A stretch of DNA of 48,883 bases from NCBI GenBank assembly GCA_030448185.1, contig JAUJNL010000020.1, positions 1 to 48,883 on the forward strand. The letters are read 5' to 3'. The stretch is from Cytophagales bacterium (GTDB lineage: Bacteria; Bacteroidota; Bacteroidia; Cytophagales; 172606-1). The translations under genes and the position numbers were made by a program. Positions 9,636 through 17,525 of the stretch are shown here, one piece after another (position 1 is the stretch's first letter; every line of letters starts with the position of its first letter). The notes beneath the pieces were generated by a model. The model had not been told where the DNA came from and searched no databases. It saw only the letters and a program-made list of their open reading frames with translations.

Positions 9636-10033
9636 ATGTCAATGAAATCCAGATTATTAAGAATTCCGTTTATACTTTCTTTGTTGTTTTTTGCGCTGCT
9701 ACTGGGCGATATTGCTTTGCTGACGCCGCCACCCGGCCGCCGGGGCGGGAAAAATCGCTGGGAGGCGCGGATACTCAAGCTGCGGGGTAAGAAATTGCAG
9801 CAGGAAGGGAAAGACAAACTGCGGGAAGGGAAGATCCCTGCGTAAAGGATGGTAACCGTAAGGAGGCCCGGAAATTAAGACGGGAAGGCCGTTTACTGAA
9901 GAAAAGGGGCAATCTGATTGAGGAAGAAGCCCGTTTGCTCCGCCAGGGAAAGATCAGTCCTGATTCGGTAAAGCACCGTAAGCGCTTCTTTTGGATGCGG
10001 GAAGATAACAGCCAGCGCCGATTGAGAAATTAA
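9636..10033 (+). CDS. Small Lys/Arg-rich secreted or membrane-anchored protein (one frameshift)
   Basis: The frame begins MSMKSRLLRIPFILSLLFFA, a signal peptide or N-terminal anchor, and continues into an extremely basic, charged region with repeated KLRGKKL / EARKLRREGRLL / EARLLRQGKI units. The first frame stops at 9845. The same repeat-like composition continues in another frame (DGNRKEARKLRREGRLL...) to TAA at 10031-10033. One missing base near 9835 would give 132 aa, so I report one gene. No family recognised. The heptad-like spacing suggests a charged single helix. It shares a terminator with the convergent HD gene. Confidence 0.5.
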
Positions 10034-10053
10034 CCCAAAGCAACCTACAGTAC

Positions 10054-10090
10054 AACAATGCCACCCGTAACACCGGTGGCATTGTTATTT
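10054..10090. terminator. Bidirectional terminator between convergent genes
   Basis: A perfect 12-bp stem, AACAATGCCACC (10054-10065) / GGTGGCATTGTT (10075-10086), with a 9-nt loop lies between the basic small protein (+) and the HD protein (-), overlapping the latter's stop codon region. Confidence 0.75.
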
Positions 10091-10736
10091 ACGGCATAAT
10101 TTCACGCCGGAGCTGATCCAGGAACTGCTTCATAAACAGGGTTCGCTGACGGGCTTCCGTCCGTCCGGCAGCTGTTTGCATGCGGTTTTCCAGCTGCAGG
10201 AGCTTGCAGTAAAAATGGTCCAGCGAGTTGATCTTATCATCCGCAGTACGTTTCTCCGGAAACGGTTCTGAAGGGTCGTACAGGCGTTGTCCCATCGCAC
10301 CTCCCAGCGTCAGGCACCGGGCTATGCCGATAGCTCCAATGGCATCCAGGCGGTCGGCATCCTGTACTACCTTTGCTTCCAGGGTAGTAGGGAGGATATT
10401 AGCCGAAAAGCTGTGTGCTTCAATAGCATGGCCAATTGCCGCATGATGCCGGGAAGGGTAATTAATGGATTGCAGGAATTGAATAGCTGCTTGAGCTGCC
10501 AGCCGCGATGCCTGGTTGCGTTGCGAAGAGTTTTTGGGCACAATTACGCAATCATGGAGCCAGGCAGCCGGTAATACAATGCTTAAATCGGCTCCTTCGG
10601 CTACTGCCAGCATCCGGGCATTGGCCACCACCCGGTGAATGTGAGCCATATCGTGGGCTGCATCGGGAGTAGTATTTGTAAGGAGGTATTGTTCAAATTG
10701 GACTTCGAGCACAGAAAGGTCGGTCGGATTGGACAT
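10089..10736 (-). CDS. HD-domain phosphohydrolase
   Basis: I start at the ATG at 10736 (MSNPTDLSVLEVQFEQYLL), giving 215 aa, rather than an upstream in-frame start at 10799 that adds an uncharged leader. Metal-ligand positions of an HD hydrolase are visible: His in HIHRV (~34), the HD pair in WLHDCV (61-62) and Asp in QDADRLDAIGAIGIAR (126/128). The size and motif set match the YedJ/YpgQ-like HD family, whose members hydrolyse (deoxy)nucleotides or related phosphates in the cytoplasm; the substrate here is unknown. It is divergent from the MBL gene, with about 90 nt between the starts. Confidence 0.85.
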   Translation of the reverse strand: MSNPTDLSVLEVQFEQYLLTNTTPDAAHDMAHIHRVVANARMLAVAEGADLSIVLPAAWLHDCVIVPKNSSQRNQASRLAAQAAIQFLQSINYPSRHHAAIGHAIEAHSFSANILPTTLEAKVVQDADRLDAIGAIGIARCLTLGGAMGQRLYDPSEPFPEKRTADDKINSLDHFYCKLLQLENRMQTAAGRTEARQRTLFMKQFLDQLRREIMP

Positions 10737-10827
10737 AGAACCCAAAGTTAGGCAAAGGAATAGCTTCTTTTCTGTGAGAGAAAAATAGTAGGTTCGCATT
10801 ACTGAAAAAGCTAACGTTTAGTCAGCC

Positions 10828-11640
10828 ATGAACCATTCTATCTGCACTACCTGCGGAACTCAGTATGCCGAATCGGTAGACCCACCAGCGCAGTGCCCAA
10901 TTTGTGATGATGAAAGACAATACCTGGGACCCGGAGGGCAACAGTGGATTACCCTCGAAAAACTCCGCCGCACGCACCGCAATAGCTTCCGGAAAAAAGA
11001 AGAAGGGTTGTACGGCATCGGCACCGTTCCTGAGTTTGGAATCGGGCAGCGGGCCTTGTTACTGAAAGGCCCCGAAGGTAATATTCTCTGGGATTGCATT
11101 AGTCTCGTGGATGAAGCTACGATTGATATTATTAAAGGATTGGGGGGATTGTCGGCCATTGCCATTTCGCACCCCCATTATTATACTACCATGGTGGAGT
11201 GGAGCCGGGCTTTTGGCAATGTACCGGTGTACCTGCATGCCGCTGATCGTGAACACGTACAACGGCCTGATTCGGTGCTCCACTTCTGGGAGGGTGAAAC
11301 CCAGTCTTTACAAAAAGGTATTACGCTGATCCGTTGTGGTGGTCATTTTGCCGGAGGGACCGTGTTGCATTGGGAGCAGGGAGCTGAAGGTAAAGGCGTT
11401 TTATTAACGGGAGATATCATTCAGGTAGTGCCCGACCGGGGATTTGTCAGCTTTATGTATAGTTACCCGAACCTGATTCCGCTGCCGGCCGCTGCGGTAG
11501 AAGCCATTGTAAGCGCCGTAGAACCTTTTACTTTTGACCGGATGTATGGCGCCTGGTGGGGGAGAAGCACCATCTTAACCGGAGCAGCCCTATCCGTGAA
11601 GCGTTCAGCAGAACGGTATATCCGCATGATCAGTGGATAA
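10828..11640 (+). CDS. MBL-fold metallohydrolase-like protein with N-terminal zinc ribbon
   Basis: A 270-aa protein. Residues 1-30 carry a CxxC...CxxC zinc ribbon (Cys6, Cys9, Cys23, Cys26). Residues ~60-250 form a metallo-beta-lactamase fold. The canonical HxHxDH motif is replaced by SHPHYYTTMVEW: the first two His (115, 117) remain but the Asp and third His do not. His173 in GGHFAGGT and Asp196 in LLTGDI are kept. From memory, related bacterial and fungal proteins share the HPHYY form, so it is a subfamily trait, not damage. Function is unproven; hydrolase or redox roles are possible. The frame is intact and the gene is monocistronic. Confidence 0.8.
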   Translation: MNHSICTTCGTQYAESVDPPAQCPICDDERQYLGPGGQQWITLEKLRRTHRNSFRKKEEGLYGIGTVPEFGIGQRALLLKGPEGNILWDCISLVDEATIDIIKGLGGLSAIAISHPHYYTTMVEWSRAFGNVPVYLHAADREHVQRPDSVLHFWEGETQSLQKGITLIRCGGHFAGGTVLHWEQGAEGKGVLLTGDIIQVVPDRGFVSFMYSYPNLIPLPAAAVEAIVSAVEPFTFDRMYGAWWGRSTILTGAALSVKRSAERYIRMISG

Positions 11641-11647
11641 GCTGTTT

Positions 11648-11802
11648 GGAAACCTCGTCCCCGGCTCCTTTCCTCCAGAGCGGAGAGTTACATTATGGTA
11701 GTCTAAAAGTCCCTCTGGGCAGGGGACGAAAACGGGAGTTTTCGGGTCAGCCTGCGGGAAGGATTTGCCAAAAGGCGAACTTCGTTTTAGGGTGAGGTTT
11801 CC
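11648..11802. repeat. Decayed intergenic inverted-repeat (MITE-like) element
   Basis: GGAAACCTC (11648-11656) and its complement GAGGTTTCC (11794-11802) bound about 155 bp of GC-richer sequence (GTCCCCGGCTCC..., AGTCCCTCTGGGCAGGGG) between two convergent genes. This wording resembles dispersed intergenic repeats I know from other Bacteroidota genomes. No coding potential. Copy number cannot be judged here. Confidence 0.5.
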
Positions 11803-11823
11803 GGATTCTAAGCCTCCATTTCG

Positions 11824-13272
11824 CTAAAATCCCTCTGCCTTTATGTCCTTCTCGACTATGTTCCCGTACTTTTGCACTTTTTCGCGGATTTCGGCGGACT
11901 TCCCGATCAGGACAAACGTTAGATTTTCCCTGGGAAAATATTTCCTAATCACCTCCCTAGCTTTGGGCAGCGTTAATTCATCCCCCGTTGCGCAAATGTA
12001 TTGATATAGGACTCATCAAATCCGTATAGAAACATCTGCGCCAGTAAATCGGCTAATTGCCCCGCCGTTTCGTAGCGGGGCGGAAACTGTCCTTTAATGT
12101 AACTTCGGGCCGAAGCCAGTGTTTCTCGTCGGGCCCTTCGGTATGCAGCTTTTCCAGTACTTTCAGCGTTAAATCAAGGGCTTCGGTAGTAGTAGCATTG
12201 CGGGTGTAGCTGCTGATGGCAAAGGAGCCGGTCTGTTTATGGGGATTGAAAAAACTCCGGGCTCCGTAGGTCAGCCCCGTATTTACCCGTAACTCATCAT
12301 TCAGCCAGGAAGTAAACCCGCCCCGGAGAATGGTATTGATCACTTGAATGGCCACAAAGTCTTCATTGTTGCGCGAAACACCCAGGCTCCCGATCTGGAA
12401 GGTAGTTTCGGTGGCGTCCGGTTTGTTAACCAGCAGTACTTTGGGTTGCGAAGTCATGGTGCTCATTCGTTCTGAGGTGGCCGCCCCGGCTACGAGTTCA
12501 TTGTCTGCCGTTTGCCAGTCGTCAAAAAGCTTTCTGATCTGGCTGCGCATCTTGCGAAGCTCAAAATCTCCGGCGACTACAATAGCTGATGCATCCGGCT
12601 TGTAATTGGCGGCGTAAAAACTCTTGAGATCTTCAACCCGCAGAGAAGCCACCGATTCCCGGGTGCCTTGTACCGGATTGCCGTAGGTGGTCTCCGAATA
12701 AGGCCCGCGCAAAATACTCGTCAATTACCTCCTGCGGACTTTCCTTGGCCTGGTTCAGTTGGGCCAGCAGCCGTGTTTGCCTTTTTTTTACTTCTGCCGC
12801 CGGAAACGCCGGATTAAGTATCACTTCTTTTAAAATAGGTAAAATTTCATCCTGATCCTGTTTAGCAAAGGAGCATTTAACAAAAGTAGCTTCCAAGCTG
12901 GCAGTTGTTGTCAGCGTGGCTCCCAGAAAATCGACGGTTTCTTCGATCTCTTCCTTGGTATATTTTTTAGTGCCAAAAAGCAGCGATTGGGCAGTCAGGT
13001 AGGCCAGTCCCGAATTGCGGCCATCTTTGGTTGCCCCGGCTGGAATCGTAGCCGTGATATACACCAGTGGTACTTCATGCTGTTCCATCAGATAAATGGT
13101 CAATCCATTCTTCAGATCGATCTTTTCGTACCCGGGAAGCTGAAAGGCACCCGTTCCCTGCGCTGTCGCAAACGGCACAGCGGTACTGAGCAAAAAGAAA
13201 CAGGAACAATGGGTACCTGGTACCAGGGTGACGGAACACTACGCGGGAAAGAGTAACTAAAGCTTTATTCAT
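11824..13272 (-). pseudogene. M16 family peptidase homologue lacking the zinc motif (non-catalytic partner), with frameshifts
   Basis: Read from ATG at 13272 (MNKALVTL..., signal peptide) to TAG at 11824-11826. The fold is clear in pieces: KIDLKNGLTIYLMEQHEVPL, GLAYLTAQSLLFGTKKYTKE, LKSFYAANYKPDASAIVVAG, LRVNTGLTYGARSFFNPHKQ and a C-terminal SYINTF... segment. Where active M16 enzymes have HxxEH, this has GLAYLTAQSL, so it is the inactive partner type of bacterial M16 heterodimers. Frame changes lie near 13190, 12720, 12100 and 11985. It follows the active M16 gene in the same orientation, 111 nt apart, which supports one operon and a two-subunit secreted or periplasmic protease. Confidence 0.75.
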
Positions 13273-13383
13273 GTAAGTAGCACTTAGCATTTTGCTATTA
13301 GCTTATAGATCAATATGTAAAAGATAAATACGGTGGCTGGTTGCCGATCAGGTACTTATCGTCGCAAATCAGCGGTTGCCTGG

Positions 13384-14691
13384 TTATTCTACATTTGCCT
13401 GCAGCACACCGACCGTACGGTTTGGTTTAATGAAGTATTGCCGGGCTACTCGCTGAATGTCTTCTTTGGTCACTTTACCCAATGCTTCCGGGGCAGTGAA
13501 AAGCCGCCTAAAATCACCAAAAAACAATTCATACGTCCCCAAATCATTGGCTTTTCCATTAATGGTTTCCAATTGCCGGAATAATTGGACCCGTTTCTGG
13601 TTTTTTACTTTTTGCAGTTCCCGGTCCGTAACACCATCTTTTATAATTTTATCCAGTTCTTCATAAATAGTCCTTTCCAGGCGGTCAGCCGTAACACCCT
13701 CCTGAGCAACGGTATAGATCGTAAATAGATTAGGGTCAAAGGTGGTCGGCATCGAAACGTATAACTCGGTAGCCAGTTGCTTCTGGTCAATCAGGGAACG
13801 GTACAGCCGGGAAGATTTGCCGCCGGAGAGAATGGCTTCAAGCAACGTAAGCGGATAATAATCGGCCGAATCAGCGGCCGGTACGTGGTACGTAATCATC
13901 AGGTTGGGCGAAGAAACGTCTTTCTTCAGCAGGAAGCGTTTTTCGCCCTGCTGCTCCGGTTCTACCGTCAAGACGGGCCGCGGAGGTGTATGGGAGGCAA
14001 TGGGCTCCAGATACCGCTGAGCTAAGTCTTTCACCTGGTTCAGGGTAACGTCACCGGCAATCACGGCTACGCAGTTATTGGGCGCGTAATAGGTTTCAAA
14101 ATACCGCTGCAGGTCTTCTTTGCGCCACTGCTTTATGTCTGATTCAAAGCCGATTACGGGCCAGCTGTAAGGGTGGGCAAAGAAAGCTACCGACACCATT
14201 TGCTGATACAGCGCATCATAATTATTATTTTCCAGCCCGGTACGGCGTTCGGAAAGCACCACACCCCGTTCACTCTCAATCATTTTATCGTCGAAATTCA
14301 AATCTCTGATCCGGTCAGCCTCCAGTTCGAAAATCTGTTCGAGAGCCGTGCGGGGAAACCAGTTCGTATACACGGTTACATCCTCAGTCGTATAGGCATT
14401 GTTGCTGCCGCCATTGGCTTCCATGACCAGGTCAAACTGTTTGGGACCATATTTTTTAGCACCATTGAACATCATGTGTTCAAAAAAATGCGAAATGCCG
14501 GTAATACCCGGGTATTCGTTGCGGGAACCTACTTTCCAGAAAAGGTACATATTGGCATTTGGAATGGAATGGTCCTCCAATACCAGAATCTTCATCCCAT
14601 TTTGCAGCGTAAAAGATTTTACGTCATCCGCTCTGGGCTGGGCAAGAGCGGGAACCGCGACAAGCAGGAAAAACAGTACTATTTTATTCAT
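13384..14691 (-). CDS. M16 family zinc peptidase, catalytic subunit
   Basis: A 435-aa protein with signal peptide MNKIVLFFLLVAVPALAQ. The inverted zinc motif is HFFEH (His68, Glu71, His72), followed by an ELEADRIRDLNFDD segment that supplies the third ligand Glu. The C-terminal half has LELYVS/TVAQEGVTADR-type M16 second-domain sequence. At about 430 residues it is the two-domain form that works as a dimer, here presumably with the inactive homologue encoded immediately downstream. Predicted to be periplasmic or outer-membrane-associated, degrading peptides. The frame is intact. Confidence 0.9.
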   Translation of the reverse strand: MNKIVLFFLLVAVPALAQPRADDVKSFTLQNGMKILVLEDHSIPNANMYLFWKVGSRNEYPGITGISHFFEHMMFNGAKKYGPKQFDLVMEANGGSNNAYTTEDVTVYTNWFPRTALEQIFELEADRIRDLNFDDKMIESERGVVLSERRTGLENNNYDALYQQMVSVAFFAHPYSWPVIGFESDIKQWRKEDLQRYFETYYAPNNCVAVIAGDVTLNQVKDLAQRYLEPIASHTPPRPVLTVEPEQQGEKRFLLKKDVSSPNLMITYHVPAADSADYYPLTLLEAILSGGKSSRLYRSLIDQKQLATELYVSMPTTFDPNLFTIYTVAQEGVTADRLERTIYEELDKIIKDGVTDRELQKVKNQKRVQLFRQLETINGKANDLGTYELFFGDFRRLFTAPEALGKVTKEDIQRVARQYFIKPNRTVGVLQANVE

Positions 14692-14908
14692 AGACTCACT
14701 AAAAACGCAATTTTTCTTTCAATTATTTATGATACCCCATTAATTCGAACCGAAAAAAACGTTTTCTTTATATAAAGTACCTTGTGTTTGCGTATAAGTA
14801 CCTGAAGACCTAGAGTATCGCCAGAATGCATCATAATACTGGGAATTTATTATAGCTATTAATTGTTAAAGTGCAAACTAATATTGCATTATAGCGAATT
14901 TGCGCATT

Positions 14909-15844
14909 ATGGAATACAAAGATTACTATAAAATTCTGGGTGTGGAAAAGTCCGCAACCCCCGAAGACATTAAGAAGGCTTTCCGCAAGCTGGCGGTAAA
15001 GTACCATCCGGATAAGAACAAGGATGACAAAAAAGCCGAAGAAAAATTTAAGGAAGTAAACGAAGCCTACGAAGTATTGAGTGATCCCGAGAAGCGGAAG
15101 CAGAACGACGCATTTGGCGAAAACTGGAAATATTCGCAGGCCAACGGCGGTATCGATGGTTTTGTCGGAGCCGGGCAGCCGGGTAGTGGTGGTAATAACC
15201 GGCAGGGTTCACCGGAGGAGTTTGCTGATAAATATGGGAGCGAAGGCAATTTTTCCGCCTTTTTTGAGAGCCTTTTCGGACACAGGGCCGGTCAGGGAAA
15301 TCGTGCTTCCCGCAAAGGACAGGACTACCAGGCCGAAATGCTGATGAATCTGGAAGAAGCCTACCACGGTACCGAAAGACTGCTCAATGTAAACGGGCAA
15401 CAATTGCGGATTAAACTCAAGCCCGGTATCCGGCATGAACAAACCATCCGGCTGCGGGAAAAAGGTGGGCCAGGCCTGGGCGGCGGTCCCAATGGGGATA
15501 TTCTGATTACTATTAAGGTAGAAGAAAATTCGTATTTCGAGCGGAAAGGGGACGACCTTTACGTGACTTTACCCGTAGATATATATACCGCCGTAATTGG
15601 TGGAAAAACAACCGTAAAAACCCTGAAAGGAGAAATCAAGCTGGATATTCCGCCAAAGACGGATAGCGGTAAGGTACTTCGGTTAAAAGGGCTTGGCATG
15701 CCGGTATACGATAAAGCGGGAGAATATGGCAATTTGTACGTGAAGGTGGAACTACATTTGCCTTCTGCGCTTTCGGAAAAGGAAATGGAGTTGTTCAGAC
15801 AGTTGGCCCAATTAAATACTCAGAAACATGCTCATACCGTATGA
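14909..15844 (+). CDS. cbpA: CbpA/DnaJ class II (type B) co-chaperone
   Basis: I start at ATG 14909 ([12 protein letters not shown]), not the TTG three codons earlier. The J-domain spans ~1-70 with the HPD triad at 33-35. A Gly/Phe-rich linker follows (~75-130), then two C-terminal beta domains ([18 protein letters not shown], [57 protein letters not shown]). There is no CxxCxGxG zinc finger, so it is CbpA-like rather than DnaJ. It stimulates DnaK and in E. coli also binds curved DNA. Its last 17 nt overlap the next gene, implying translational coupling. Confidence 0.9.
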   Translation: MEYKDYYKILGVEKSATPEDIKKAFRKLAVKYHPDKNKDDKKAEEKFKEVNEAYEVLSDPEKRKQNDAFGENWKYSQANGGIDGFVGAGQPGSGGNNRQGSPEEFADKYGSEGNFSAFFESLFGHRAGQGNRASRKGQDYQAEMLMNLEEAYHGTERLLNVNGQQLRIKLKPGIRHEQTIRLREKGGPGLGGGPNGDILITIKVEENSYFERKGDDLYVTLPVDIYTAVIGGKTTVKTLKGEIKLDIPPKTDSGKVLRLKGLGMPVYDKAGEYGNLYVKVELHLPSALSEKEMELFRQLAQLNTQKHAHTV

Positions 15845-16175
15845 TCCATTTAGTGATTGGGAGAAAAATTCCCAGTTTGGCGCTGATCATGGCAACCAGG
15901 AGTGCCACTATGCTACGGAAGTAGCCGAAATGCTGCAGTTTCACAGTATGGAAGATATATCGGATGCGATTGACCGGGCTATGCAAGTATGCAGGCGGGC
16001 TGGAATTGCGGTTCCGGTCCACTTTCGGCAGGTGTTCCGTTATACCCGAGAAGGGTTGCAGCGTGATCTGCGGTTGAGCAATCTGGCTTCTTATCTGGTG
16101 ATCATTAACGCGGGTACTGAACATCAGGTAGTGGCCCAAGCACAAATTTTTTCCTACCTCAAAAATGGTAAATAA
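15828..16175 (+). CDS. Small DinD/BRO-N-like protein overlapping cbpA
   Basis: A 115-aa protein starting inside the last codons of cbpA (17-nt overlap, +1 frame). By eye it matches the N-terminal domain of DNA-damage-inducible protein D and BRO-N-like proteins. Shared features, in order, are a YAT.VAEMLQF segment (~28-38; compare WSARELxKLLGY), an A-M-Q-V-C pattern (51-55; AKEAC), HF (65-66), RD (79-80), LSNLASYLV (83-91; LSRYACYLV) and VAQAQIF (102-108; xAxxQTYF). The C-terminal half of DinD is missing. The position is that of cbpM, the MerR-like CbpA inhibitor in other bacteria, yet the sequence is not MerR-like. I infer a CbpA modulator or DNA-binding partner; untested. Confidence 0.7.
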   Translation: MLIPYDPFSDWEKNSQFGADHGNQECHYATEVAEMLQFHSMEDISDAIDRAMQVCRRAGIAVPVHFRQVFRYTREGLQRDLRLSNLASYLVIINAGTEHQVVAQAQIFSYLKNGK

Positions 16176-16240
16176 GGCCGCTTGGGTGCATTACTTCCAA
16201 ATGGGTAGGTATTGAAGTAACTTGATAAAAGACAAGGGTA

Positions 16241-16280
16241 ACCAGCCGGTAACACTACTTCTGGTAGCTTACCGGCTGGT
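16241..16280 (+). terminator. Hairpin terminator after the cbpA operon
   Basis: A perfect 12-bp stem, ACCAGCCGGTAA (16241-16252) / TTACCGGCTGGT (16269-16280), is followed by an A/T-rich tail lacking a clean T-run. Confidence 0.55.
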
Positions 16281-16413
16281 AAGAAATTTATCTGCCTTCC
16301 TTTCCGTAAAATAATGCATTTTCTTACGTAGTTCCGGGGTCTACTGATTACCGCTTGGGCGAGGACGGGTTTTGTCCGTAATTTTAGCCTTAGCGCATCA
16401 GCCTGCCCATTAC

Positions 16414-17481
16414 ATGAGACTACTATACGCCCTTTTTTGCTTTTTTATTCCATTCCTGCTCTTCGGACAAGCTACTGCCCCCAAGTACAGCAATGAATTT
16501 TTATCCATTGGAGTGGGAGCCCGTGCCCTCGGGATGGCCCGTACGCAAACGGCATTGGTCAATGACGTGACGGCCGGCTACTGGAATCCGGCGGGATTAC
16601 TGGAAATAACAAATAAGTACGAAGGGGCGCTGATGCACGCCGAATATTTTGCCGGCATTGCCAAGTACGATTACGCCGCCTTTGCTACGTCCATTGATTC
16701 AGTGAGCCATCTGGCCGTGTCCGCCATCCGGTTTGGCGTAGATGATATTCCGGACACCCGCTTCCTTTTTGACGCCAATGGTGCCATTAACTACAATAAT
16801 ATTACCTTCTTTTCGGCGGCTGATTACGCTTTTCTGGTTTCCTATGCCCGCCGTTTTCCCAAGATAAGTGGCCTGAAACTAGGTGGTAGCGTCAAGATCA
16901 TTCACCGGAATGTCGGCAGCTTTGCCAATGCCTGGGGTTTTGGATTTGATGCCGGGCTGCAATGGTCACGGAACGATTGGCAGTTTGGCCTGATGGCCCG
17001 GGATGTCACCAGCACCTTCAATGCCTGGTCGATTAATACGGTACTGCTGCGGGATATATACGCCCAGACCGGCAACCGTTTGTCGTCTAATTCCATTGAA
17101 ATCACCCTGCCAAAATGGACTGCGGGTCTGGCTCGTTCGTTCCGGTTCGGCAACAGTAAAAATATAGGTTTGTTAACTGCCTTCGATGCTGATTTTACCT
17201 TTGACGGAAAGCGCAACGTACTGGTTCGTTCCAATGCAGTGTCTATAGACCCGCATATAGGCGTAGAACTGGACTACAAAAAGCTGGCTTTTATCCGTAT
17301 GGGTGCCGGTGACGTGCAACGGATCAAAGATTTCGATTCATCCACCTACACTACGTTCCAGCCTAATTTCGGCGTGGGCTTCCGGATGGGCAAGTTTGGA
17401 ATTGATTATGCCCTCACTGATATCGGCGACCAGTCAGAATCGCCTTATTCACACGTATTTTCACTGAAAGCCGGTTTTTAA
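16414..17481 (+). CDS. porV2: PorV/PorQ family outer-membrane protein, PorV2-type T9SS component
   Basis: I start at ATG 16414 (MRLLYALFCFFIPFLLFGQ, signal peptide), 14 codons into the longer open frame; 355 aa. The mature N-terminus has the family hallmark GVGARALGMARTQTALVNDVTAGYWNPAGL, seen in FadL-like 14-stranded barrels of the PorV/PorQ family. Later segments (KLGGSVKIIHRNVG, FGLMARDVTSTFNAW, KKLAFIRMGAGDVQRI, GFRMGKFGIDYALTDIGD) are barrel strands. PorV shuttles T9SS cargo to the PorU sortase. The immediate downstream gene is a PorU-like C25 peptidase, hence the PorV2 call. Confidence 0.85.
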   Translation: MRLLYALFCFFIPFLLFGQATAPKYSNEFLSIGVGARALGMARTQTALVNDVTAGYWNPAGLLEITNKYEGALMHAEYFAGIAKYDYAAFATSIDSVSHLAVSAIRFGVDDIPDTRFLFDANGAINYNNITFFSAADYAFLVSYARRFPKISGLKLGGSVKIIHRNVGSFANAWGFGFDAGLQWSRNDWQFGLMARDVTSTFNAWSINTVLLRDIYAQTGNRLSSNSIEITLPKWTAGLARSFRFGNSKNIGLLTAFDADFTFDGKRNVLVRSNAVSIDPHIGVELDYKKLAFIRMGAGDVQRIKDFDSSTYTTFQPNFGVGFRMGKFGIDYALTDIGDQSESPYSHVFSLKAGF

Positions 17482-17525
17482 GCGCCTAGGCTTAGTTTAC
17501 TCCCTAAGAAGTTTTCTAGTCTGCT

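Noticed and set aside
14173..14775. 200-aa plus-strand frame opposite the active M16 peptidase
   Set aside because: Antisense shadow of the HFFEH-containing region; no independent family match.
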